A DNA stretch of 64,000 nt from Nodularia sphaerocarpa UHCC 0038 (GCF_022376295.1 NZ_CP060140.1:434001-498000); one strand, 5' to 3'; positions 43,177 through 53,538 are shown, counted from the stretch's first letter. Program-made: numbers and translations. Notes: generated by a model not told the origin, from the sequence alone.

Positions 43177-46110
43177 TCACTGACGAATAGGAATTTCAAT
43201 CACAAATTCTGCACCTTCACCGGGTATGGAATTACAATATAAATTTCCCCCATGTTTATCTACTATAATCTGATAACTAATAGATAGCCCTAATCCTGTC
43301 CCTTTACCGACATCTTTAGTAGTAAAGAAAGGGTCAAATACTTTATCCAGTATTTTTTGGGGAATTCCTCCACCATTATCGGCAATGCGGATTACTACCC
43401 TGTTTGTATTGATAACTTCAGTAATAATATGAATTTGTCCTTGTTCTCCAATAAAATATTCTTCTACAGCATCAATAGCATTACTTAAAATATTCATCAA
43501 TACCTGGTTTAGTTGCCCAGGATAACATTGAATAGTAGGCAAATCACCATATTCTTTAATCACTAATATTTCTGGGTGATGCGGTTTTGCTTTCAGGCGG
43601 TTTTGGAGAATCATCAAAGTACTATCAAGACCATCATGGAGATTCACCTCCTTAAATTCCGCTTCATCTAAACGCGAGAAATTCCGCAGTGATAACACAA
43701 TTTCCCGAATTCTATCAGTTCCTACCTGCATAGATTTAAGCAGTTTAATTATGTCTTCTTTGAGAAATTCGAGGTCAATATCTAGTATTTCTGCTTGAAT
43801 TTCTGCTGGGGGTTTGGGAAAATGTATCTGGTAAAGTTCCAAAAGCCGCAGCAAATCTTGAGTATATGCACTGGCTGGAGAAAGATTACCATGAATAAAA
43901 TTGACTGGATTATTAATTTCATGGGCGATACCCGCAACCATATTACCAAGTGAGGACATTTTCTCACTGTGAATAAGTTGAGATTGGGTGCGTTGCAGTT
44001 CGTATAGGGTATTTTCTAAGTTTTGGGTTTGTTGCTGCAATTTGATTTCCGCTTGCTTGCGTTCTGTAATGTCACGGGTAATACTTGCCAAACACAAAGG
44101 CTCACCAGTGTCAGAACTTTTAACCACAAACAGGTTCATTTCAATTGGAATTGCTGCTTCAGTCTGAAGATGTCGCAAACGATACTCACCTTGCCATAGA
44201 CCACGCTCCATAGCAGTAGGTATAATTCGCTGCTGCATATCTTCTCTATCTTCAGGAAGCATATAGTCAAGAAGATTGAATCCTTGGGCAACTTCTAAGC
44301 TGTCAGCACCCACGAGCTTGAGTCCAGCTTCATTAACGAACAGAGTTTGTCCTTCTAGAGAGGCACAACCAATCAAGTCATTGCTATTTTCAATCAGTGA
44401 GACAAACATTTGCCGTTCTTGTTCAACTTGCTTGCGTTCTGTGATCTCGGTGGCTGTAACCACAAGCTGATCAATTCCTAAAGCATTGTCAAACAAAGGT
44501 GTGATATTTAAGAGCCACCAAGTTTGTTTGTCATCCACAGAAAAAGACTCTTCTAATAATATGCTTTTGCCAGACTGAACACATTTCCTATAATGATGAC
44601 GATAAATATCTACCATCTCAACAGGTAGTGCCTCAGCCAATATTTTTCCCGGAAACGTTTCTAAAGGTACGGGACTAGTTCTCAAAATAGCTGGATTAAA
44701 CTTGACGTAACGAAATTCTTCCCCATTGTTGATCACGTCTAAAACATAAATGCCATAATCTACACTTTCCCAAATGCTTTGTAAAAACTGTGCCTGCTCT
44801 TGAAGTTTTTCTTCTGCTTGTTTACGGTCGGTAATATCAACCAGACAGCCATACCAAAGGATTTCACCTTCTGGTTGCCGTTCTGGTCGAGAGACAGCTT
44901 TAATCCATTTGTACCTACCAGAAGATGCAAGAGTCCGCCACTCATATTCAAAGTTTTGCAATGTTTGGGCAGACTGAGCGATTTGTGACTGCAACTTGGG
45001 AAAATCTTCAGGGTGAACATTTTTAAAAGCCAAGGTGGCATCTTTTTGAACTTCTTCTGGCTCTAGTCCCAAAATTTCTCGACATCCCGAAGAAAGGAAG
45101 GGAAAGGACATTGTGCCATCCAGAGCCAGCCGAAATTCATAAAGCATCCCTGGTACATTATCTGCTAGTCTCTGCCATCGTGCTTCAGCTTGACGTAAAG
45201 CGGCTGTACGCTGTTCAACTCTGGCTTCTAGCTCCTGATTCAGTTTTTTTAGTTCTGCTCGTTTTTGCTTAATCTCCGTAATATCCATTAGGACTCCACA
45301 GAAAATGACCTCTTGTTTCTCATTGGTCATAGGAGTTGAATCTCCTTGCCACCAAAGGATTTCGCCGTTAGGCTTCACTAATCGTCCCTCATAATGCCAA
45401 GGAGTAGAATTTTTTACTGCGTCTTCTACTGAAGCCACTAAGCTGTCAAAATGCTCTGGATGTATCCGAGCAAAAAAGTTATTTAAATCCTGCATCATTT
45501 CGGCTGCGGTGATACCTGCAAGTTCCCAGATAAAATCGCTAATATAGTCAACTACCCAAACACCATTACGGTTTGTGAACTGGAAAATCGCCCCTGGTAA
45601 ATTAGCGGTAATATCTCGGAAGCGTCTTTCACTATTTGCCAGAGCGGTTTCTGCTTGTTTGCGAGGGGTAATCACTTCTGTGAACATGATAATACCACCG
45701 ACTTCGCCAGAGTCTTCGTACCAAGGATGTATCTCCGATTTCACCCATTCGGTTTGACCATTTGCACGCAAGAAGGCATTTTCGTCACGTTTTTCAATGG
45801 CTCCCGCCAAACAACGTTGATGAATTTCCCGCCAATCCTGGGAAATATCCGGGAAAACTTCGTAATGCGATCGCCCAATAATATTTTCATCACCTAAACC
45901 GTAATCTTCCCGCCAACGGCGACTCACTAATAGGTATCGCATTTGACAATCAAATATGGCGATCGCCGCAGGTGTATACTCTATAAATAAACCAATTTGC
46001 TCTTGGTTATATTTCAGGTGATTACGGTTTTCTCGCTGACGCAGTTCTATCAGTTCTTGTTGAAGGGATTCATAGGTATTTTTATCAATAGTGATCAGAT
46101 TACCAGTCAT
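43177..46110 (-). CDS. Multi-PAS sensor histidine kinase
   Basis: The 977-residue soluble protein has about five PAS domains (near 40-150, 165-285, 305-430, 440-560 and 570-690), each closed by a DITERKQAE-type linker. A coiled coil, an H box MVAGIAHEINNPVNFI near 730, N box NILSNAIDAVEEY near 880 and G boxes ADNGGGI and GTGLGLSISYQI follow. No receiver or membrane segment exists. The C-terminal third is almost the same as in the kinase at 47.2 kb, in protein and in DNA. Its partner regulator is unknown. Confidence 0.93.
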   Translation of the reverse strand: MTGNLITIDKNTYESLQQELIELRQRENRNHLKYNQEQIGLFIEYTPAAIAIFDCQMRYLLVSRRWREDYGLGDENIIGRSHYEVFPDISQDWREIHQRCLAGAIEKRDENAFLRANGQTEWVKSEIHPWYEDSGEVGGIIMFTEVITPRKQAETALANSERRFRDITANLPGAIFQFTNRNGVWVVDYISDFIWELAGITAAEMMQDLNNFFARIHPEHFDSLVASVEDAVKNSTPWHYEGRLVKPNGEILWWQGDSTPMTNEKQEVIFCGVLMDITEIKQKRAELKKLNQELEARVEQRTAALRQAEARWQRLADNVPGMLYEFRLALDGTMSFPFLSSGCREILGLEPEEVQKDATLAFKNVHPEDFPKLQSQIAQSAQTLQNFEYEWRTLASSGRYKWIKAVSRPERQPEGEILWYGCLVDITDRKQAEEKLQEQAQFLQSIWESVDYGIYVLDVINNGEEFRYVKFNPAILRTSPVPLETFPGKILAEALPVEMVDIYRHHYRKCVQSGKSILLEESFSVDDKQTWWLLNITPLFDNALGIDQLVVTATEITERKQVEQERQMFVSLIENSNDLIGCASLEGQTLFVNEAGLKLVGADSLEVAQGFNLLDYMLPEDREDMQQRIIPTAMERGLWQGEYRLRHLQTEAAIPIEMNLFVVKSSDTGEPLCLASITRDITERKQAEIKLQQQTQNLENTLYELQRTQSQLIHSEKMSSLGNMVAGIAHEINNPVNFIHGNLSPASAYTQDLLRLLELYQIHFPKPPAEIQAEILDIDLEFLKEDIIKLLKSMQVGTDRIREIVLSLRNFSRLDEAEFKEVNLHDGLDSTLMILQNRLKAKPHHPEILVIKEYGDLPTIQCYPGQLNQVLMNILSNAIDAVEEYFIGEQGQIHIITEVINTNRVVIRIADNGGGIPQKILDKVFDPFFTTKDVGKGTGLGLSISYQIIVDKHGGNLYCNSIPGEGAEFVIEIPIRQ

Positions 46111-46538
46111 AGTCTTGTCTATTTCCAGCTAAGGGGCTGAAGTTAACTTCAGTATCTATGTTTCCCAATTTAAAATCTCAAATCTCAAATCTCAAATCTC
46201 AAATAAACTCAAAAATTATCCTCATTGATGCTCAAGCAGTAAGTCTCTCATCCTGGCTTTTTGCCATTTTTAGGTTTCAGAACCCAGGGGGACAGGAAGA
46301 CAAGGACAAAGAAATTGTTTTTAAGATGAAAATGGGATAATTTATTTCTGGCAAATCCCTAAACTAGGTATCCATGAGAATTATTTTGCCATAAATGTAA
46401 GTTTAATTACGGTTAATTCGAGCAAATAATTTGACAATAGGTAAAGATTGAAAGCAGTTTGTGCAGTTTTTGTAAATTTATACGGAATTGATACCCGTGG
46501 CAATGAAGTTAAGAGAAAATCACACAACCGTTATCAAT
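46111..46538. other. Divergent non-coding region with heptamer repeat
   Basis: Four exact copies of AAATCTC stand at 46173-46200. I see no gene. The region separates the (-) kinase gene from the (+) lipoprotein gene and should hold both promoters. Confidence 0.6.
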
Positions 46539-47027
46539 ATGCCAAACAAAAAGTATCTTTCAGCACTTATTGTAGCAGCGATCGCCGCTAGCATCAGCAG
46601 TTGTAGTTCTAATCCTAATCCTACTTCCAGCACTATTGACAGTCAAACACCTGCTGTAACCTCTCAAACTCCCACCAGCCAGACTGCTAATATTACCTTA
46701 TATACTAGTAATATCCAATGTCAAGAATTGATTCCGCAACAAGTTTCAGTACCAGCAGCAGAACCTGTTACAGCTGCGGTGGGTAAAATTATAGAAGAAC
46801 AAGATTCAGCTGATTTTGAATTGTCTGGTTATCGTGTCCAACTTGAAAATGGCGTTGCAACAGTTGATTTTCGGCTATCTCCTCTGTCGAAACGGCAATT
46901 AGTTTCTCTTTCTAGTTGTGAACAGTTTGCTCTTTTTGGTAGTCTCCGCAAAACTTTAACGAGTAATGCTGAATGGAATATTAAAGAGGTGCGCTTCACC
47001 GAGCAAGGGAAGGAAGTAATTCTTTGA
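46539..47027 (+). CDS. Lipoprotein with GerMN-like domain
   Basis: The 162-residue protein starts MPNKKYLSALIVAAIAAS with the lipobox ISSC, so it is probably lipid-anchored at Cys 22. A Ser/Thr/Pro linker of about 25 residues follows, then a domain with YTSNIQCQELIPQQVSVPA and the GerMN-type end FALFGSLRKTLTSNAEWNIK and VRFTEQGKEV. GerMN domains occur in envelope proteins of unclear role. The ATG at 46539 is chosen because it places the signal peptide properly; frames from 46488 or 46503 add 12-17 polar residues. Confidence 0.78.
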   Translation: MPNKKYLSALIVAAIAASISSCSSNPNPTSSTIDSQTPAVTSQTPTSQTANITLYTSNIQCQELIPQQVSVPAAEPVTAAVGKIIEEQDSADFELSGYRVQLENGVATVDFRLSPLSKRQLVSLSSCEQFALFGSLRKTLTSNAEWNIKEVRFTEQGKEVIL

Positions 47028-47190
47028 AATGTAGAGGAACGCCGAAGTTCGAGATATGATCATATTCATTATCTATTTCCCTAACTTCGTGCGTGTAACA
47101 TTTTGAAAAAATAGGATTACTATATTTAGTTTGATAAACTCTTAATTGGGCTAATTCATCAGATAAATTAATATTATAATTGATAATTAT

Positions 47191-50010
47191 TCACTGATGA
47201 ATGGGAATTTCAATCACAAATTCTGTACCTTCGCCAGGGATGGAATTACACGATAAATTTCCGCAATGTTTATCTACTATAATCTGATAACTAATAGATA
47301 GTCCCAATCCTGTACCTTTACCCACAGCTTTAGTAGTAAAGAAAGGGTCAAATAATTTTGGCAGTATTTTTTGATGTATTCCCCGACCATTATCTGCGAT
47401 GCGGATTGCTACCCTGTTTGTATTCACAACTTCAGTAATAATATGAATTTCTCCTTGTTCTCCTATAAACTGTTCTTCTACAGCATCAATAGCATTACTT
47501 AAAATATTCATAAAGACCTGGTTTAGTTGACCAGGATAACATTCAACCGCAGGCAAATTACCATATTCTTTAATGACTAATATTTCTGGATGATTCGGTT
47601 TTACTTTCAGGCGGTTTTGGAGAATCATCAAAGTGCTATCAAGACCATCGTGGATATTCACCCGTTTAAATTCTGCTTCATCTAAACGCGAAAAATTCCG
47701 CAGAGACAACACAATTTCCCGAATCCTATCAGTTCCTACCTGCATAGAGTTAAGCAGTTTAATTAAGTCTTCTTTGAGAAATTCCAGGTCGATAGCTGTA
47801 ACTTCTGCTTCAATTTCTTCTGGGGGATTGGGAAAATGTAATTCATAGAGTTCTACTAGTCGCAGCAAGTCTTGAGCATAAGTGCGGGCTGGAGTGATAT
47901 TACCATGAATAAAATTGACTGGATTATTAATTTCGTGAGCAATACCCGCCACCATATTACCCAGTGAGGACATTTTCTCACTGTGAATAAGTTGAGATTG
48001 CGTGCGTTGCAGTTCGTATAAGGTATTTTCTAAGTTTTGGGTTTGTTGCTGTAATTTGATTTCGATTTGTTTGCGTTCTGTAATGTCACGCCCGACAGCC
48101 GAAATTGTCACTTCACCAGTGGGACTGGTGACAGTTGAGGTATTAAAGTTTAACCATCGCCAGCTACCATTTTTGTGCTTTATTCGCATCTCTACATCCG
48201 AATGTTGTACCCCAGTTAGCGTGCTGTCTAAAATTGAGTAGCTAGTAGGTAAGAATTCAGGATCTGCAAACTCTGCGATAGAATGTCCGACTATTTCCTC
48301 AAGGCTATATCCCAAAATTGCGGTGACATGGGGTGAATAATAAGTAAAAATGCCATCTTTGGTCATGGTACATATCAGGTCATTGGCATTTTCAACGATG
48401 CTACGAAACTGTAACTCACTCTGTTGGAGAGCTGCTTCGGCGCGTTTACGTTCTGTCGCGTCATTACCTACTGACAGAATTTCTCTTAAGTTTCCCTGTT
48501 CATCGAAAATGGGTTTATTAGCCCAGACTACCCAGACGCGATCGCCATTTTTACATAAATTCTCGTTTTCGTTAAATAAATAATTTTCTGGGTTTTGGCA
48601 AATATCCACCATTAACGCTTGTAAGTCGCGTCCAGATGTTTCTGTTTCTGGAACAATTGTACCCATAACATTATGTTCAAAAATTTCATCTAAATCGAAA
48701 CCAAAAAACCTTTGACCATAATCATTCAAAAATATCACATTACCATTCCTATCCCAACGCAGAATGATACAGTTAGCAGTCTTTACCAAATCGCGATATT
48801 GTGCTTCACTTTGTTGTAAGGCTTTTTCCGTAAATTTACGTTCGCTAATATTTCGCACTATTCCCAAAATGTGTGGCTTACCGTTGTAGGTGCAAATCGT
48901 TCCTTTCACTTCTACATCAATCAAAGTGCCATCTTTGCACACATCAACAGCCTGCCCATAAAATTCTTCACCCCCTTGAATTTTTTGCATATATTCTTGA
49001 AAAACATGATGCGAGTCTGGGTGTATATAAACAAATGGATGTAAATTAATAAACTCTGCGTAAGTGTAACCGTGCATTTGGTAAGCAGCCGGATTTACTT
49101 CGACAACCTTTTCCGTTTCTATTTCCGTAATAAATAGTCCATCGTTGATAGCCGTAAAAATTGCCCGGTATTGCAGTTCACTTTGTCTTAGTGCTTCTTC
49201 TGCTCGTTTGTGCTGCGTGATGTCGCTAAAACTCCACACTCTACCAATAATTTCTTTTCCTAACCACTGCGGATGGGAATGTCGCTCAAATACTCTGCCA
49301 TCTTGCAGTTCTAGTAAATCGTAACTATCGACTTCCGGCTGTGTATATAACTCCCAGACTCGTTGGGTAAATTGATGGGGATGTTTAAGTTGGTTTGCCA
49401 GATAAGCAATACGCTGTTCAGGATTTGGTTCTGTCAAAACTTCTGGGGGAGTTGACCACATTTCTACGAACTTTTGGTTGTAATTGACGATATTGCCCAA
49501 ATTATCTATCGCTAAAATCCCATCTTGAATTGATTCAAAGGTAGCGCTTAACAGCGATAAAGAATTTTTTAAAGCTTGCTGGGCTTGTTGGCGTTGGTTA
49601 ATATCTTCCTGAGCCTGCGTCACATCCCGAATCACCAATACGGCACAATGATCACCAGTTAATTCTACACAAGTACCTGAGATTTGCAAGATCAGAAAAC
49701 GCTGATTGTACTCAAATTGATAATTTGTGGTTTTATACTCTCCACTATGTATGAGGACATCGGGGTAAGCTGGTAAATCAACAAGTTTTCCTGCCTGGAA
49801 TAGGGGCAATAAGTCACTCAGAATTGCACCGTTAATGTTGCTGTGTGGTTGGTTTAGCAAATGCTCAAAGCTAGAATTGCACCATTGAATTTGCCGATTT
49901 TCTCCCACCCAGATTACCGCATCGGCGATCGCAGTTAATGTGACTTCCATCTTGGTGAGGGTAGCCTGCAATTTTCTCACCTGTTCTAGCTGTTCAGCGC
50001 TCATTACCAA
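47191..50010 (-). CDS. Multi-PAS sensor histidine kinase (paralogue)
   Basis: The 939-residue soluble protein has about five PAS domains (near 15-135, 150-275, 280-395, 405-525 and 530-650) and the same kinase core as the protein at 43.2 kb: H box MVAGIAHEINNPVNFI near 695, NILSNAIDAVEEQ, DNGRGI and GTGLGLSISYQI. The N-terminal PAS part is different from that of its neighbour, so the sensed signals probably differ. The second PAS resembles that of the kinase at 38.2 kb (LQDGRVFERHSHPQWLGKEI). No response regulator is adjacent. Confidence 0.93.
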   Translation of the reverse strand: MVMSAEQLEQVRKLQATLTKMEVTLTAIADAVIWVGENRQIQWCNSSFEHLLNQPHSNINGAILSDLLPLFQAGKLVDLPAYPDVLIHSGEYKTTNYQFEYNQRFLILQISGTCVELTGDHCAVLVIRDVTQAQEDINQRQQAQQALKNSLSLLSATFESIQDGILAIDNLGNIVNYNQKFVEMWSTPPEVLTEPNPEQRIAYLANQLKHPHQFTQRVWELYTQPEVDSYDLLELQDGRVFERHSHPQWLGKEIIGRVWSFSDITQHKRAEEALRQSELQYRAIFTAINDGLFITEIETEKVVEVNPAAYQMHGYTYAEFINLHPFVYIHPDSHHVFQEYMQKIQGGEEFYGQAVDVCKDGTLIDVEVKGTICTYNGKPHILGIVRNISERKFTEKALQQSEAQYRDLVKTANCIILRWDRNGNVIFLNDYGQRFFGFDLDEIFEHNVMGTIVPETETSGRDLQALMVDICQNPENYLFNENENLCKNGDRVWVVWANKPIFDEQGNLREILSVGNDATERKRAEAALQQSELQFRSIVENANDLICTMTKDGIFTYYSPHVTAILGYSLEEIVGHSIAEFADPEFLPTSYSILDSTLTGVQHSDVEMRIKHKNGSWRWLNFNTSTVTSPTGEVTISAVGRDITERKQIEIKLQQQTQNLENTLYELQRTQSQLIHSEKMSSLGNMVAGIAHEINNPVNFIHGNITPARTYAQDLLRLVELYELHFPNPPEEIEAEVTAIDLEFLKEDLIKLLNSMQVGTDRIREIVLSLRNFSRLDEAEFKRVNIHDGLDSTLMILQNRLKVKPNHPEILVIKEYGNLPAVECYPGQLNQVFMNILSNAIDAVEEQFIGEQGEIHIITEVVNTNRVAIRIADNGRGIHQKILPKLFDPFFTTKAVGKGTGLGLSISYQIIVDKHCGNLSCNSIPGEGTEFVIEIPIHQ

Positions 50011-50101
50011 CTCCTTGATGCCTCTAGGATAGAAATTCTATCGTTAGTGCATCACTCTCATATTTAAATACAGCAAAAATACAGAATTAGTCCCGGACAA
50101 C

Positions 50102-50129
50102 AAAAAACCCCGGCGAAACTAACCGGGGT
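50102..50129 (-). terminator. Rho-independent terminator of psb34
   Basis: Read on the (-) strand, ACCCCGG pairs with CCGGGGT around a nine-base loop and TTTTTTG follows. It lies about 55 bp after the psb34 stop. Confidence 0.85.
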
Positions 50130-50184
50130 GAGAAGGAGAAGTCCAAATGACGATGAGAGATATCGATACAGAAATCCAAAAGTC

Positions 50185-50355
50185 TTAGCTAACGCCCAAA
50201 GCAACCAAAATTAAAGTAGTCACAAGCAATGTAGCAAACGCAGCTTGCACAGCATATTGACGTTGCTCCTGCTCGTTAGGGTAGGTAGCGCAGTAAATTT
50301 GGGGTTCGTTGGCGTAGTTATTTAAAATACCGCTTTCGTTAATGGTTGTATACAT
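50185..50355 (-). CDS. psb34: Psb34 (Ssl1498-type) photosystem II assembly protein
   Basis: The 56-residue product starts MYTTINESGILNNYANEPQI and ends with one membrane helix (FATLLVTTLILVALGVS). This is the form of the Ssl1498 family of light-harvesting-like (HLIP-related) proteins, named Psb34, which bind CP47-containing photosystem II assembly intermediates. The N-terminal half, with its Tyr/Asn/Glu pattern, is the most conserved. It has its own terminator. It was found by eye, as it is only 56 residues. Confidence 0.85.
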   Translation of the reverse strand: MYTTINESGILNNYANEPQIYCATYPNEQEQRQYAVQAAFATLLVTTLILVALGVS

Positions 50356-50585
50356 AATGTTTTTCTGTTTTTGTTACCTTATGTAAACTAATATAACAAT
50401 ATTGTTACGATTCGTCAATGGGACTTGACAAATAATAGTGGATGAAGGTAATCAGATATGCTTATCACAGCACAATTAGATATAGACCGTAAAAGTTACG
50501 ACTAAAAGCGGTGAATATTTACTGACTGGTGCTAGTTAAAATATCATTCGGGCGATCGCATCACCTTTTGATCTACTGACTTGAG

Positions 50586-51295
50586 TCACCATAATTCACC
50601 TAGCCTTTGTATTTGCTGTAGATCGTATCCTGCTGCTTGTAGTGGCTCCATTACATTTCGGGACAAATCTGGAACGTAGCAAACAATCAGATGAGTTTGA
50701 TCATCTGGAACAAAGCGCACCTCTCCCAGAGCAGCTGGCAATATAAAAGATTCTCCTGGCTCAAGCAGCTCGATACCAGAAACAAATTCTAGTTGTACAA
50801 CATTGCCAACATTGGAGAGAACCAAGCAACGATGAGGATCAGATGGTTCTAAATGCGATTCATTCAAAATCCAATGCTCAAGGGCGAAGTAAGGCCCAGC
50901 ACAGCCCACAATTCGAGAATTAGCTCCCGACTGTAACGTTAGCCCCCTATTGGGACGAGGTTGAAAATGGTTTTTAAGCTCATCGAGGGTGGCGTTAATA
51001 TTGGCTTACCACTCTTGTTTGTTGTACTTATTGCCATACATATCTGTCGGCATCACCGATTGAGCCAGATTCGAGGTTTGTTGAATCTCAAAGACAAGTG
51101 TATCTGGGCTAAAAGAGTGAATGATGCCCGCCGGCATATAAACAGTATCTCCCGTTTGTATCGAGTGGCGAACTAACACAGAATCATAGTCACAGGCGGC
51201 AAAAGTTTCAAATAGTTGAGATCGCGTAAATTCTGACTTGAGTCCTGCCAATACTGTTGCCCCCGGTGCTGCCCAAAGAATATGCCAAGCTTCAA
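50586..51295 (-). pseudogene. manA: C-terminal part of a broken class I mannose-6-phosphate isomerase gene
   Basis: On the (-) strand the frame reads EAWHILWAAPGATVLAGLK and VYMPAGIIHSFSPDTLVFEI, typical of type I phosphomannose isomerases of cyanobacteria. It reaches an in-frame TAA at 51006 (after KYNKQEW) and continues in the same frame as ANINATLDELKNHFQPRP to IVGCAGPYFALEHW and a normal end. The metal-binding His of the family is in the N-terminal part at 53.2 kb. The insertion sequence lies at 51296. Together these make a non-functional gene; mannose-6-phosphate isomerase activity would need another copy. Confidence 0.85.
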
Positions 51296-53228
51296 GGGAG
51301 CAACGCGATTTTGTGAGATGACCCTACTTGAAGAGCGATCGCTAAAAACTATATTTAAGTATATATAACATATATATACAATTAAAGCAGTAATAACACT
51401 GGAGTAAATTCCTGTTTCCATTGGAGGAGATAAATAGGACTCGTTTTTTGGGCAAAAAAAAGGTAGGATTCCCAAATAGTAAAGGTTTTGATATCTGACA
51501 TCAAAACAGGGAGTGCCTACACTGAATGAAAAATAGTATATATTCTAGCTTCGATTTAAACAAATCTTTAGGACAGTTTCAAGAAAAAGTTACGAAACTT
51601 TTAGAATTAACGAATATATCAGAATGGGATGGACGCGTTTTCAAGGAACGAGAGGAAAAAATTAGAGAATCTGCATTAGTTTTAGCAGGAGAATGTACAG
51701 CTTTGTTACTGCATAAGCTGTCAAAATCTGAAGATTTTTTGGATAAAGCAATGCAGGAGACACAAGGATGGTGGCATCCTTACACGCAAAAACATGGTTG
51801 TAAAAAGCGCCAAATATTAACAATTGGTAACGTAGAAGTAAGTTTAAAATTACCTTATGTAGTTGAACGTTCAACTCAACCAAAGAAAAATCAAAAAATC
51901 TTAAATGAAGGATTTTGCCCATTCTTAAGATATTTAGGAATGTCCGAGGGTTTAACCCCTGGTGTTTTCTCGAAGATTGCCCAATATGGTGCAATTGCTG
52001 GCTCTTTTGAAGCAGCGCGTACAACACTCATAGATTGGGGCATAAATATCAGCCTAAAACGCATAGAACGGCTAACATATTACTTTGGTAAAATTGGCAT
52101 AAATTTACGTCAATCGAAAATAAACAGTTTAGAGATTGGCAATTTACCGACAACTAATATTCTTAAAGACCAGCGTGTTGTCATCGCTGTAGACGGCGGT
52201 CGTACCCGAATTCGGATTAATAATAAAGGTAGGCGTAAGGTTAAGACTAACCGTGTAGGCTATACAGGAGAATGGGTTGAGCCTAAATTATTAACTATTT
52301 ATGTGGTGAATGAGCAAGGTGAAAAAATTAAGAATGGCGAGATTCCTATTACTAATGATGGGACTTACTCAGGTTTTGAAGGATTTTTACAAATCTTAGA
52401 GATGTACTTGGTTAATTTAGGAATTAGTCAGGCCAAACAGGTTTTATTAATTGCGGATGGTGCAGAATGGATATGGATACATATCCCTCCGTTATTAAAA
52501 AAATTACACTGCCCAAATAAAACTTATCAGTTATTAGATTTTTATCACGCGGCATCACATTTACAAGACTTCGCTGATGCTGCATTTAGCACAAAATATG
52601 AACGCCAACAATGGTTTAAGAAGGCGCGAAAAACTTTAAAGAAAGGTCAGGCATTAGGTTTAATCAGAAACATGAATGAATTTATTCATGGAGCGACCGG
52701 GGAACGTCTAAAAATTTTAGTCCGAGAGAGAAATTATATTTTAAAAGCTTACCGACGGAGACTTTTAAAATATAACGAAGTTGCATCTCAAAAGCTCCCT
52801 CTTGGCAGTGGCGCGGTTGAAAGTTTAATTCGTCAAGTTGTTAATTTACGCATGAAAGGTAACAGTAAGTTTTGGCTGAAAAATCATGCCGAAATCATGT
52901 TACATCTTCGATGTCAATGGATAGCTAAAACTTGGGATAATTTTTGTGATTCTATATTTAATTCCTTTATTAAACCTATAACTGTTTGAACATTTTATAC
53001 AGTAATCTCAAATTCACCAGAACAATTGCCATAATCAATACTAAGTATACAATATTGAACGACAATATTTTTTAGCCCAATCACTATACTTCTTTACCAG
53101 TAATCTTTTGACATTCATTCAAAGGATTTTTGTGCTGCTTACTTCTTGCTTTTTAGGTAATAAAAATACTAATTGCTTAAATCTGTTTATTAGCGATCGC
53201 ACCAACCTCACAAAAACGCGTTGCTCCC
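51296..53228 (+). mobile_element. Insertion sequence (probably ISKra4 family), 1,933 bp
   Basis: The ends are 22-bp inverted repeats, GGGAGCAACGCG(A/T)TTTTGTGAG, matching at 21 of 22 bases (51296-51317 and 53207-53228). Direct repeats AGCTTCAA (51288-51295 and 53229-53236) flank it, so the target duplication is 8 bp. Ends beginning with GGG and an 8-bp duplication fit the ISKra4 family. It carries one transposase gene and looks recent, since the ends and the gene are intact. Confidence 0.88.
51526..52989 (+). CDS. Transposase (probably ISKra4 family)
   Basis: The 487-residue protein is one uninterrupted frame. Likely catalytic acidic residues lie in VIAVDGGRTRIR near residue 224, LLIADGAEWIW near 312 and the last part LPLGSGAVESLIRQVVNLRM near 428. 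LLDFYHAASHLQDFAD near 340 is a family-like motif. It lies 230 bp inside the left end and 239 bp inside the right end of the element, with no accessory genes. No frameshift is needed for expression. I am sure of transposase, less of the family. Confidence 0.82.
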   Translation: MKNSIYSSFDLNKSLGQFQEKVTKLLELTNISEWDGRVFKEREEKIRESALVLAGECTALLLHKLSKSEDFLDKAMQETQGWWHPYTQKHGCKKRQILTIGNVEVSLKLPYVVERSTQPKKNQKILNEGFCPFLRYLGMSEGLTPGVFSKIAQYGAIAGSFEAARTTLIDWGINISLKRIERLTYYFGKIGINLRQSKINSLEIGNLPTTNILKDQRVVIAVDGGRTRIRINNKGRRKVKTNRVGYTGEWVEPKLLTIYVVNEQGEKIKNGEIPITNDGTYSGFEGFLQILEMYLVNLGISQAKQVLLIADGAEWIWIHIPPLLKKLHCPNKTYQLLDFYHAASHLQDFADAAFSTKYERQQWFKKARKTLKKGQALGLIRNMNEFIHGATGERLKILVRERNYILKAYRRRLLKYNEVASQKLPLGSGAVESLIRQVVNLRMKGNSKFWLKNHAEIMLHLRCQWIAKTWDNFCDSIFNSFIKPITV

Positions 53229-53538
53229 AGCTTCAATGGAGATGTACGGGCAGCATATAAGATGCATCAATAAACTTGGACATTAGAGGAAAGTGTGGTC
53301 CTTGCCAGCCCTGACCAACAAGTTCATTAGGGTGAGCTAAGGTAAGTTCATGTAAAGTTCTACCAGCCAGGGAGCCATTGATCACAGTCCCGGTTTTGTC
53401 TTGGTAGTCGCTCACTTCCCAAGTTTCGGCTACTGTTCCCGAAGGTAAGCCACGCTTTCCCAGGCGTTCTGGGATAAGCCGTTCTCCAAAAGTGTATTTT
53501 TGGATATTAGTAGTTAACTTCAGTGGATACCAATCCAT
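53229..53538 (-). pseudogene. manA: N-terminal part of the broken mannose-6-phosphate isomerase gene
   Basis: The frame starts MDWYPLKLTTNIQKYTFGER and runs through AETWEVSDY to MLPVHLH, the family's metal-binding site, then stops at a TGA at the junction. If the insertion sequence and one 8-bp repeat are removed, PVHLH is joined out of frame to EAWHILWA. The roughly 20 codons that normally lie between them are absent. Hence a deletion had already broken the gene before the insertion sequence arrived. Confidence 0.85.

Noticed and set aside
51173..51475. 100-codon antisense frame across the left end of the insertion sequence
   Set aside because: It crosses the element boundary and runs out of frame with the isomerase; chance frame.
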